Origin: JBGAHD01 sp044226395
GTDB lineage: Bacteria; Pseudomonadota; Gammaproteobacteria; Xanthomonadales; Ahniellaceae
DNA: 64,000 bases
Direction of reading: 5' to 3'
NCBI GenBank assembly: GCA_044226395.1
Contig: JBGAHD010000002.1
Coordinates: 1,178,001 to 1,242,000, forward strand
Of this stretch, positions 1 to 7,656 are shown piece by piece. A program made the position numbers and the translations under genes. The notes under the pieces are model-generated. The model was not told the origin of the DNA and made no database searches. It saw only the letters and a program-made list of their open reading frames with translations. The stretch's first letter is position 1, and every line of letters begins with the position of its first letter.

Positions 1-197
1 GGGTCGCGCACGCGCACGCGCGTCTTGGAATTGACGTTAACCACCGCCGGCGTGATGCGCTCGAGCATCGGCGCGAGCGTGGCGATGGGCTGGCCGGTGG
101 CATCGGCGGGCAACAGCGTGGCCGCGGGCGCGGCGCCGACGGTGACGAGCAGCGCCAGGCCCAAGGCCAGGCGCCGCGGGGCGAAGCGGTGCGACAT
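1..197 (-). CDS. DegP/HtrA-family periplasmic serine protease, N-terminal fragment
   Basis: The reading frame starts at ATG 197 and runs off the left edge, so only about 65 residues are visible. It begins with a basic stretch and a hydrophobic core (LALGLALLVTVGAAPAA), a typical Sec signal peptide. Then comes a segment reading LAPMLERITPAVVNVNSKT, the usual start of the mature DegP/DegQ protease domain. AGGAG lies 7 nt before the start. DegP/DegQ proteins degrade or refold misfolded periplasmic proteins using a His-Asp-Ser triad and PDZ domains, all of which would lie outside this window. Family assignment rests on this short N-terminal match only; a DegS-like or other trypsin-like HtrA is possible. 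Confidence 0.7.
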   Translation of the reverse strand, partial: MSHRFAPRRLALGLALLVTVGAAPAATLLPADATGQPIATLAPMLERITPAVVNVNSKTRVRVRD

Positions 198-342
198 GGA
201 TCGACTCCTGACTCGAACGCAAAGGGCGAAGACCGCGCGGCGCGATCACAGTTCCCGCGCTCCCGACGATGGGGGCGCGGCGCGGGCGCGTCAATGGCGA
301 CCCGCGCCGCGCTTCGCGTTCGCGGTCAGTCGCGAGGCGCGT

Positions 343-975
343 TCAGGCCCACTCGGTCAGGCCTTCGCGCTCGTACAAGGTCTTGAACGAGGGTCGCGCC
401 TTCATGCGCGCGGCCAGGGCCGCGAGCGCCGGCCATTGCGTGGCGGGCTTGGGCATATTGCGCGACCAGCGCATGAGCATGGTCAGCAGAAAATCCGCGG
501 CCGAGAGCTGCTCGCCCAGCAGATACGGTCCCTGCCGCGACAAGTGCGCCTCGAAGCGATCCCACGTCGCCTCGATGCGCGCGCGCGCCGTGGCCTTGAC
601 CGCGTCGCTCTGCGCCTCGCCCGCGATCTCGTGCGGATAGAACCAATGCCGAAACGCGGGCAGCAAGCCATTGGCCAGATGCACGATCCATTGGTAGTAG
701 TACGCGCGCGCCGGCGAATCGACCGGCGGCGCGAAGCGCGCCTCGGGATGGCGATCGGCCAGCGTCAGCAACAGGCCCGCCGATTCGTAAAACGGCACGC
801 CATCGATCAACAGCGTCGGCACCGTGCCATTGGGATTGAGGCGCAGGTACTCGGGCGATCGCTGCTCGCCGGCATCGAGCTGCAGGCGCTTGAGCTCGTG
901 CGGCACGTTCAACTCGATCAACAACCAATGCACGACCAAGCTGGCCGAGCCCGGGGAAAAATACAGGGTGTACAT
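343..975 (-). CDS. Glutathione S-transferase family protein
   Basis: The 210-residue product has the length and layout of a soluble GST. A thioredoxin-like N-terminal domain begins MYTLYFSPGSASLVVHWLL and contains NPNGTVPTL, with the cis-Pro of the glutathione site, and FYESAGLLLTLAD, with the Glu-Ser pair that binds the glutathione gamma-glutamyl group. A helical C-terminal domain follows (about residues 85-210), containing GEQLSAADFLLTMLM, the conserved N-capping region. GGAGG sits 5 nt before the ATG. The family conjugates glutathione to electrophiles or reduces thiols; the substrate cannot be inferred. It is unrelated in operon terms to the downstream ABC genes, which are also on this strand. 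Confidence 0.9.
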   Translation of the reverse strand: MYTLYFSPGSASLVVHWLLIELNVPHELKRLQLDAGEQRSPEYLRLNPNGTVPTLLIDGVPFYESAGLLLTLADRHPEARFAPPVDSPARAYYYQWIVHLANGLLPAFRHWFYPHEIAGEAQSDAVKATARARIEATWDRFEAHLSRQGPYLLGEQLSAADFLLTMLMRWSRNMPKPATQWPALAALAARMKARPSFKTLYEREGLTEWA

Positions 976-1040
976 GCGACCTCCGTGGCGCTCGTCGACG
1001 AACGCGGCGGCGGGTCGTGACCCGCCGCCGCCGCGCGAGC

Positions 1041-4000
1041 TTACTGGATCGTCACGCGCTTTCGGTTATCGGCCGGCACGCGATCGATCAGCTTGTTGTA
1101 CGGATCGAGGCCGACTTCAAAGGGCGCTTCATCCATCACCAAGCTCACCTCGGGCTCCTGACCGGTGAGCGCGCGACGTTCGAGCAGGAGCACGCGCTCC
1201 TGCGCCTCGCTCGCGCCGGGCGCGCGCGCGAACACGCCGATCTCCAGCGGCTCGGTCATCGCGACCTCGGTCTCGGCGCCCTTGCCATCGGCATGGAACT
1301 TCTGCTGATGGAGCTTGAGCTTGACGTCGAACTTGCCATCGGCGCGCTTGGTCGCCGTGGCCTCGACCACGCGGTTGTCGTAGAAGGTGATCTTCTCGAA
1401 CAGCTCGGTGATCAAGTCCTGCTTGTCGGCCGGCGCCTCGGCGCGAATGTAGCGCAGCAGGTCCAGCGAGGTCGGGTACGGCGCCGCGCCGAACGCGCGA
1501 TCGGCCAGGAACTTGGCCAGCGCGCGATTGACCGCGTCCTCGCCGATCTCGTCCTTGAGCCGATAGAACACCAGCGAGCCCTTGCGATAGTGGATGTAGG
1601 GCTGGTTCTCGACGCGATATAGCGGCAGTTCCTCGACCAATTCACCCGCGCGCGACGAAAGATAATTGTCGAGCTCGTAGCGCAGGAACTTGCGCATCTT
1701 TTGCGGGCCGTACTCGTGCTCCATCACCATCAGCGCGGAATACTGCGCCAGCGATTCCGACAGCATGGTCGAGCCCTGCGCGTCGGCGCCGATGATCTGA
1801 TGCGCCCACCACTGATGCGCGACTTCGTGCGCGGTGACGTAGAACACGTAGTCGATCGCGTCTTCCTTGGCCAAGTCGGCGATGAAGCCCAGCGCCTCGG
1901 AAAACGGCACCGTATTGGCGAAGCTCTGCGCGAAACGCTCGTAGCGCGGGAACTCCAGGATGCGCATCTGCTTGAACTGATACGGCGAGAAGCGCGTGGT
2001 GAAGTAGTCCAGCGACTTGCGCACGCCCTCGACCATGCGCTCGATGTTGTAGGGGTGCTTGGCGTCGTAGTAGACCTCGATATTGACGTCCTTCCACTTA
2101 TCGCGCCGCACCTGCCACGCCGCCGACAGATAGGCGAAGAACGGCAGGATCGGCTTGTCCATCTTGTAGCGGAAATAGCGGCGATCGCCTTCGGTCCACT
2201 CGCGCTCGAGATAGCCCGGCGCCAGCGCGATCTGATCGGCGTCGGTCGACACCGTGGTCTCGAAATCGACCCAGTCGCCATCGTCGGTCAGGTAATTGCG
2301 CTGACGCGCGGATTCGTCCTCGAGCTTGGCCATGCGCGGCACTTCGCCGAGATCACGCTTGCGACGTTCCTGACGATCAACGATGCGCGCGCGATCCTGA
2401 AAGCCGAAGCTCGGGAAGTACTGCGCATTGTTGAAGAAGGTGCCGTTGTACACGATCGGATCCGGCGTGCCGTCATTGGTGAAGCCGCGATAGTGCACGC
2501 TCAATTCGAAATCGAGCGGCATGGTCTGCCCGGGTTGCATCGGCGTGTCCAGGCGATAGATGCGATAGCCCAAGGGCACGTCTTCATGCGTGAGCTTAGC
2601 CGGGGCGAACTTCAGCGACTGGACTACCACTTCCTCGGGCAGGCTCACGTGCAGTTCGTTGATTGCCTGCTGCGAGCGATTGACCAGGTCGTAGTGACCG
2701 CGAATCGCCACGTGCCGCTCGCGCGGGAAGATGTCGACGTCGGCCCTGATCGCCGTGATCTTGGGCTGGACCAGATCGCGGTACTGGCTGTACTCCTTCT
2801 CATAACGCGCCCGCAGGTCGAGCGCGGTATCGCTGGCGCGATAGATGTTGAGCACATTGGTGTTGTAGAAGATGTAACCGCCCAGGCCCACCGCGATCAG
2901 CAATGTCGTGGCCAGCGCCGCGCCCAGCGGACCGCGCAATTGCAGCTTCGCGTCGCGCCAGCGCTTGGCCGGCGAACTCGCCGTGCCGCGCACCCAGAAC
3001 GCCGCCGCCAGCACCATCATCGCCGCCGCCACCGCCGACCAATAGCCGCGATAGACCAGATAGCCGTAGATGAAATGGCCGTAGCCATTCATGTCCGAAT
3101 ACGGCGCGCCCGGGCCCGTGGAGTAGTCGTACAGATTGTGGTCCCAGTGCAGCAGGCGCATGACCAGGCGCAAGCCGATCCAGACCATGATCAGCAGATA
3201 GCCCAGGAACTTGTTGTTGGTGATCACGTGCAGGAACAGCGCGAGCACGCCGGTGAGCAGGAACGGAATCGCGCCGATCACCGCGCCCTTGAGATACAGC
3301 AAGGGTTCGATCGCCACCTGGCCGTGGATCAGCTGCGCCGTGACGCACACCACGATGCCCGCCAGCTGGAACGCGAACACCACCATGACCAGCGCCGACA
3401 GCTTCGCCAGCAAGGGCAGGGCCGTGGGCACGGGCAGGGCATCGGTGACTTCGGCGAGCTTGTTGCCGCGCTCGCGAAAGACCATCTCGCCGGCGTAGAA
3501 CGTCACGATCAGCAGCAGCATGAAGGAGAAGCTGCTCTGCATCGCGTCGAGCATCAGGTGCGTGACCGGGAAGACCTTGGTGTCGAACAACTGATCGGTG
3601 AAGGCCACCGCGAAACCGAGATTGACCAGACCGAAAAACAGCATCACCAGAAACGGCACGCTCCGCAGCACCAAACTTGTTTCCAGCGACGCGAGCTTAC
3701 GGAACGACAGCCAGTAGTAGGCGAAGTCGAAACGCTGACGCGCCGTGCGTTCGGTCGCGAGCACCGCCGTCGGTGTGCTCGTGATGTTCGTCGGTCGCGG
3801 AGCCTTGGCGCGCCCGGCGAACCACCGCCGCTTGCCGCCGCCCGAGACCTGCAAACGAAACGTCGACTGCGTGAACACCAGCAAGGCCAGACCCACGCCA
3901 ATCCACAAGCCGCGATTGAACAGCAGCGCGGCATCGAGCGGTGGCAACTGGGTGTTGCGCTGCGCCGCCGACCAGTAGCGGGTGATGAAGCGCACCGCGT

Positions 4001-4661
4001 CGCCCCCGAAGGGATCGACCATGGCCGCGATCCAGCGGTTGTCGACATCCACCGTCAGGAACGAGGCGACGGCCGACAACACCAGGAACAGGATCACGCC
4101 CACATACACGCCGAGCAGGCTGCGCGTGAGCGCGGCCATCGCCATGATCAAGGCGCCGATGAAGAACAGATTCGGCACCACGATCACCAGCATCGACCAG
4201 ACATAGGGCTTGAGGCTGTACGGTCCGATGACGTCGGGGTTCACCCACGGCATCGTGAAGCCCAGCATCAAGGCCACGCATAGCACCACGAACATGCCGA
4301 TCGACAGCGTCAGGCCCGCCGCGAAGCGGCCCAGCAGATAGTCGCCGCGTCGGATGGGCGCCGCGAAGAACAACTCCGCCGTGCCCATCTCGAAATCGCG
4401 CACCACGGCGCCGCCGATGTAGGCCCCGACCATGAACAACGACAGGATGCTGAACGAGCCGAGCCAATTGACGATCACCATGGGCGCATTGCGATTGACA
4501 TTGCCAACCGCGCCACCCAGTTGCACCGCGTCCGAGCCAGCCACCGCGATCGCGATCAGGCCGAACACGAGCATGCCGATGCGCAATACCGCTGACCGGC
4601 CTTGAAACGCCAGATCGAAGCGAAAGAATTCGCCAAATTTGGAAGTCATGGGCGTGCTCAT
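1041..4661 (-). CDS. ABC-2 type permease fused to an M1-family aminopeptidase
   Basis: This 1206-residue protein has two parts. Roughly residues 1-600 hold two blocks of hydrophobic helices typical of ABC-2 permeases. Residues about 650-1206 form a gluzincin aminopeptidase with HEVAHQWW (HExxH near residue 945) and the downstream zinc-ligand Glu in SESLAQYSAL. I start it at ATG 4661, one base after the stop of the ATPase gene, so the two are translationally close and probably form one transporter; an in-frame extension further upstream would overlap the ATPase deeply. The family is annotated as ABC transporter permease/M1 aminopeptidase. A plausible role is export or membrane-linked cleavage of peptides, but the substrate is unknown. 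The peptidase part probably faces the periplasm (inference). Confidence 0.9.
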   Translation of the reverse strand: MSTPMTSKFGEFFRFDLAFQGRSAVLRIGMLVFGLIAIAVAGSDAVQLGGAVGNVNRNAPMVIVNWLGSFSILSLFMVGAYIGGAVVRDFEMGTAELFFAAPIRRGDYLLGRFAAGLTLSIGMFVVLCVALMLGFTMPWVNPDVIGPYSLKPYVWSMLVIVVPNLFFIGALIMAMAALTRSLLGVYVGVILFLVLSAVASFLTVDVDNRWIAAMVDPFGGDAVRFITRYWSAAQRNTQLPPLDAALLFNRGLWIGVGLALLVFTQSTFRLQVSGGGKRRWFAGRAKAPRPTNITSTPTAVLATERTARQRFDFAYYWLSFRKLASLETSLVLRSVPFLVMLFFGLVNLGFAVAFTDQLFDTKVFPVTHLMLDAMQSSFSFMLLLIVTFYAGEMVFRERGNKLAEVTDALPVPTALPLLAKLSALVMVVFAFQLAGIVVCVTAQLIHGQVAIEPLLYLKGAVIGAIPFLLTGVLALFLHVITNNKFLGYLLIMVWIGLRLVMRLLHWDHNLYDYSTGPGAPYSDMNGYGHFIYGYLVYRGYWSAVAAAMMVLAAAFWVRGTASSPAKRWRDAKLQLRGPLGAALATTLLIAVGLGGYIFYNTNVLNIYRASDTALDLRARYEKEYSQYRDLVQPKITAIRADVDIFPRERHVAIRGHYDLVNRSQQAINELHVSLPEEVVVQSLKFAPAKLTHEDVPLGYRIYRLDTPMQPGQTMPLDFELSVHYRGFTNDGTPDPIVYNGTFFNNAQYFPSFGFQDRARIVDRQERRKRDLGEVPRMAKLEDESARQRNYLTDDGDWVDFETTVSTDADQIALAPGYLEREWTEGDRRYFRYKMDKPILPFFAYLSAAWQVRRDKWKDVNIEVYYDAKHPYNIERMVEGVRKSLDYFTTRFSPYQFKQMRILEFPRYERFAQSFANTVPFSEALGFIADLAKEDAIDYVFYVTAHEVAHQWWAHQIIGADAQGSTMLSESLAQYSALMVMEHEYGPQKMRKFLRYELDNYLSSRAGELVEELPLYRVENQPYIHYRKGSLVFYRLKDEIGEDAVNRALAKFLADRAFGAAPYPTSLDLLRYIRAEAPADKQDLITELFEKITFYDNRVVEATATKRADGKFDVKLKLHQQKFHADGKGAETEVAMTEPLEIGVFARAPGASEAQERVLLLERRALTGQEPEVSLVMDEAPFEVGLDPYNKLIDRVPADNRKRVTIQ

Positions 4662-4662
4662 C

Positions 4663-5544
4663 TCAGGCCGCCCGCATCTCGAGCTCGCGCTGCTTATAGA
4701 AGTACACGTCCTCGAGATCGGCCTGCACGCGCGTGAAGCCTTCGCCCGGATCGTTCTCGGCATAGATGTGAATCACCGGGTCGCCGGCGACCATGCGCTC
4801 GGAGATCACCATGTGACGCGCGCGATGATCGGCCAGCGTGGCCTTGGTCACGGCCTTGCGCCACACGCGCTCGTTCATGGACGCGATCGCCTCGCGCGGC
4901 TCGCCCGTCAGCAACACCTGACCGCGCGCGATGATCGCCATGCGCGGGCACAGATCGGTCACGTCCTCGACGATGTGGGTCGACAGAATCACCACGATCT
5001 GCTCGCCGATCTCGGCCAGCAGGTTCAAGAAGCGATTGCGTTCCTGCGGATCGAGGCCGGCCGTGGGCTCGTCGACGATGACGATCTTCGGCTTGCCAAT
5101 CAGCGCCTGCGCGATGCCGAAGCGCTGACGCATGCCGCCGGAGAACGTGCCCAGCGCGCGCTGGCGCGCGTCAAATAGATTCACCTGTCGCAGCAAGGTC
5201 TCGACCACCGCCGCGCGCTCGCGCTTGTCGGTGAAACCCTTGAGCGCGGCGAAATGATCGAGCATCGCCTGCGCGCTGACCTTGGGATACACGCCGAAAT
5301 CCTGCGGCAGATAGCCGAGCGTCTGACGCAGCCGGTCCTTGTCGCGCAGCACGTCGATGTCATCGAGCGTGATCGAGCCCGAGTCGGGGTCCTGCAGCGT
5401 CGCGATGGTGCGCATCAGCGTGGACTTGCCGGCGCCATTGGGGCCGAGCAGGCCGAACATGCCCTTGGGCACGTTGAGCGAAACGTTCTTCAGCGCGTGC
5501 ACGCCATTGGCGTAGGTCTTGGACAAATCGCGGATCGTGAGCAT
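4663..5544 (-). CDS. ABC transporter ATP-binding protein
   Basis: The 293-residue protein is a standard ABC ATPase of the ABC-2 exporter type. It has Walker A GPNGAGKS near residue 35, the Q-loop in YLPQDFG, the signature FSGGMRQR, Walker B IVIVDEPTAGLDP and the switch His in STHIVEDV. The last ~70 residues are an accessory domain. GGGGGAG lies just before the ATG. The next gene starts 1 bp after its stop, so it almost certainly powers the permease-aminopeptidase fusion. The 196-bp region upstream is shared with the divergent stress operon starting at 5741. Confidence 0.93.
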   Translation of the reverse strand: MLTIRDLSKTYANGVHALKNVSLNVPKGMFGLLGPNGAGKSTLMRTIATLQDPDSGSITLDDIDVLRDKDRLRQTLGYLPQDFGVYPKVSAQAMLDHFAALKGFTDKRERAAVVETLLRQVNLFDARQRALGTFSGGMRQRFGIAQALIGKPKIVIVDEPTAGLDPQERNRFLNLLAEIGEQIVVILSTHIVEDVTDLCPRMAIIARGQVLLTGEPREAIASMNERVWRKAVTKATLADHRARHMVISERMVAGDPVIHIYAENDPGEGFTRVQADLEDVYFYKQRELEMRAA

Positions 5545-5677
5545 GTCTCCCCCGGGAGATTGTGTGGCGCGACATCCGGTCGCGTGATCACCTTAGGCGT
5601 GCGAAACGCCCACCGCGTGTGACGGAGGTCACGCGCGGGGCGGCACCGTGACCTTCGGCAGGGCCGGTGTTGCATCG

Positions 5678-5711
5678 CAATGTTGACATTGGGAATACAG
5701 ATGCATACATT
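5678..5711 (+). promoter_or_regulatory. Sigma70-type promoter overlapping a small inverted repeat
   Basis: A perfect -35 box TTGACA (5683-5688) and a -10-like TACATT (5706-5711) are separated by 17 bp, 30 bp before the first gene of the stress operon. The -35 lies inside the inverted repeat CAATGT-TG-ACATTG (5678-5691), which could be an operator. It stands out because the surroundings are much richer in GC. Confidence 0.65.
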
Positions 5712-5740
5712 CGCACACAAGCACTGGCGAGAGGCCCGGC

Positions 5741-6259
5741 ATGACGGCCAAGAGCATTCCCCTGAGCGTGCGAGTGAGCGAGGACGACGCCGAATTCCTG
5801 GCCGTGCTCGAGATGCCCGGCGCGGTGACGCCCAGCGAGAAGCTGCGCGGTCTGATCGAACAGGCGCGCGCGCGTCACGCCGAAGGGCGCACGTACGAAT
5901 CGAGCCTGGCGCTGGTGCGCGAGTTGCTCGAACCGGTCGCGCAGACGCTGCGCGCGCGCGAGATGGCGTCGCGTCAACGTTCCGAATTGATCGCCGATAC
6001 CTTGTACTGGCTGCCCGATCTGCTCGCGTACTTGATGACCGGACCGGCCACGCGCGGCAACAAGACGGACGCTCGCGATCTGATCGAGTTCGAATCGGGC
6101 GTCGCTCAGCGTATTTTCCATTTCATCGAGGCGGTGCTGCGCCTGGGCGTCACCAGCAAGGCGCCGTGCTATCAGCCCGAACTGGTGGGCCAAGGCTTGG
6201 CCGGCACCCTGGAGCTGGCGCAATTGATCCTCAACCATCGTCGCGAACGGAGGGCCTGA
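5741..6259 (+). CDS. Hypothetical protein, first gene of the PspA/flotillin operon
   Basis: I do not recognise a named family for this 172-residue protein. The first 45 residues (SIPLSVRVSEDDAEFLAVLE... then PSEKLRGLIEQARARH) resemble a ribbon-helix-helix type segment: a short strand followed by two amphipathic helices. The remainder looks helical and soluble, with no signal peptide or membrane helix. It is followed after 2 bp by the pspA-like gene, so the two are co-transcribed and probably functionally linked. A role as local regulator or PspA partner is inference. It does not look like E. coli YjfI, which opens a comparable operon there. Confidence 0.75.
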   Translation: MTAKSIPLSVRVSEDDAEFLAVLEMPGAVTPSEKLRGLIEQARARHAEGRTYESSLALVRELLEPVAQTLRAREMASRQRSELIADTLYWLPDLLAYLMTGPATRGNKTDARDLIEFESGVAQRIFHFIEAVLRLGVTSKAPCYQPELVGQGLAGTLELAQLILNHRRERRA

Positions 6260-6261
6260 GC

Positions 6262-6927
6262 ATGACCGACACCATCGCCACCCGCGTCACGCGCTTGATC
6301 AGCGGCGGCGTGCACGCCCTGATCGACGCCGTCGAGAACGCCCAGCCCGAAGCCGTGATGGAGCAAGCCTTGCGCGAGCTCGATGCCGGCATCGACGAAG
6401 TACGCGCCGAACTCGGCCGCGTGATCGCGGCCAAGCACTTGGCCAACAAGCGCCTGCTGGAAGAAAACCGCAAGCACGAGGAATTGGGCGCGCGCATCGA
6501 ACTCGCCATCGCCGAAGGTCGCGACGATTTGGCCGAAGCCGCGATCGCGCGTCAGATGGATATCGAGGCGCAGTTGCCGGTGCTCCAGGGCGGCATCGCC
6601 GAAGGCGTGTCGCGCGCGCGCGAACTCGAAGGCTACGTCGCCGCGCTGCAGGCGCGTCGTCGCGAACTCGAAGACGAACTGCGTCACTACCGCGACGCCC
6701 GACTCAAGGCGACGCGTCAGGTGTCGGGCGACGCGCCGGCCGGTCATGCGATCGAGCGCCGCGTGAGCAACGCCGAGAACGCCTTCGCGCGCGTGATCTC
6801 GCGCGCCGGCGTGGCCACGCGCGCCGAGACCTATCACGACGCCGCCAAGCTCGCCGAACTCGACGAACTCGCGCGCCGCCACCGCGTGCGCGAACGGCTC
6901 GACGCGATCAAGGCCGGGCGCTCGTAA
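6262..6927 (+). CDS. PspA/IM30 family membrane-stress protein
   Basis: The 221-residue product is almost entirely helical with long charged heptad stretches (for example the region RARELEGYVAALQARRRELE), matching PspA/IM30 (Vipp1) proteins. These are ESCRT-III-like filaments that bind damaged inner membrane. The start ATG 6262 follows GGAGGG in the end of the preceding gene. Neighbours are a YqiJ-like membrane protein and a flotillin, a recurrent set in which PspA homologues pair with band-7 proteins rather than with PspF/PspB/PspC. No pspF-type activator is nearby, so control is probably through the promoter at 5683-5711. Confidence 0.88.
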   Translation: MTDTIATRVTRLISGGVHALIDAVENAQPEAVMEQALRELDAGIDEVRAELGRVIAAKHLANKRLLEENRKHEELGARIELAIAEGRDDLAEAAIARQMDIEAQLPVLQGGIAEGVSRARELEGYVAALQARRRELEDELRHYRDARLKATRQVSGDAPAGHAIERRVSNAENAFARVISRAGVATRAETYHDAAKLAELDELARRHRVRERLDAIKAGRS

Positions 6928-6987
6928 GCGCCAGGCGCCGCGACGACGTGCGACACTGACTCGACTCCGAGGACTTCCCCCAAGACG

Positions 6988-7647
6988 ATGATCGAATTCC
7001 TGAGTGCCGGACCCGTACTGCCGTTCTCGGTGGCCCTGGCCGTGATGGGCGTGCTGACCGTGATCGAGGCGCTGGGCTTCATCATCGGTCACGGCGCGTC
7101 GCAGTGGTTCGAGGGTTTCTTCGACTCGCACGGCGATGGCGCGGACGGTCAGGTCGACGTGGGGCATTCGGCCTTCGATCGCATGCTCGGCTGGATGTAT
7201 TTCGGCGATCTGCCGATGCTGGTGGTGCTGGTCGTGCTGCTGGCGAGTTTCGGCTCGATTGGCTTGGGCGTGCAGTACGCGATGGTGCGCGTAACGGGCC
7301 AATTGCTGCCGGGCTTCATCGTCGCGCCGATCGCCTTGCTGGCCTCGTTGCCGGTGCTGCGCGTGACCGGCGGCATTCTGCGCAAGGCCCTGCCGCGCGA
7401 TGAAACCACGGTCGTCTCGCAGCAAGCCCTGATCGGCCGCGCCGCGGTGATCGTGCTCGGCGAAGCGCGCGTGGGTTCGCCCGCGCAGGCGCGGCTCAAG
7501 GATCAGCACGGCCAGAGTCACTACGTGATGGTCGAGCCCGATCAGCCCGAGGAATGCTTCACCGCCGGTCAGAGCGTGATCCTGATCGAACAGGTCGGCG
7601 CGCGCTATCGCGCCATCCGCAACGATGTCTCGGCCCTGGGCCGATAG
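6988..7647 (+). CDS. YqiJ-like OB-fold inner-membrane protein
   Basis: The 219-residue protein has hydrophobic helices at about residues 10-32, 72-95 and 103-125. A soluble C-terminal part of about 85 residues (from TTVVSQQALIGRAAVIVLGEA) has the beta-rich look of the OB-fold/NfeD-like domain found in YqiJ. YqiJ proteins are encoded next to flotillin-like YqiK and are thought to act with it in membrane microdomains. Here the flotillin gene starts 9 bp downstream, which fits. The cytoplasmic or periplasmic side of the OB domain cannot be told from sequence alone. Confidence 0.85.
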   Translation: MIEFLSAGPVLPFSVALAVMGVLTVIEALGFIIGHGASQWFEGFFDSHGDGADGQVDVGHSAFDRMLGWMYFGDLPMLVVLVVLLASFGSIGLGVQYAMVRVTGQLLPGFIVAPIALLASLPVLRVTGGILRKALPRDETTVVSQQALIGRAAVIVLGEARVGSPAQARLKDQHGQSHYVMVEPDQPEECFTAGQSVILIEQVGARYRAIRNDVSALGR

Positions 7648-7656
7648 GGGAAAACC

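Noticed and set aside
1701..4283. 860-codon open frame antisense to the permease-aminopeptidase gene
   Set aside because: Shadow of the true gene with low-complexity composition; the opposite frame has clear catalytic motifs.
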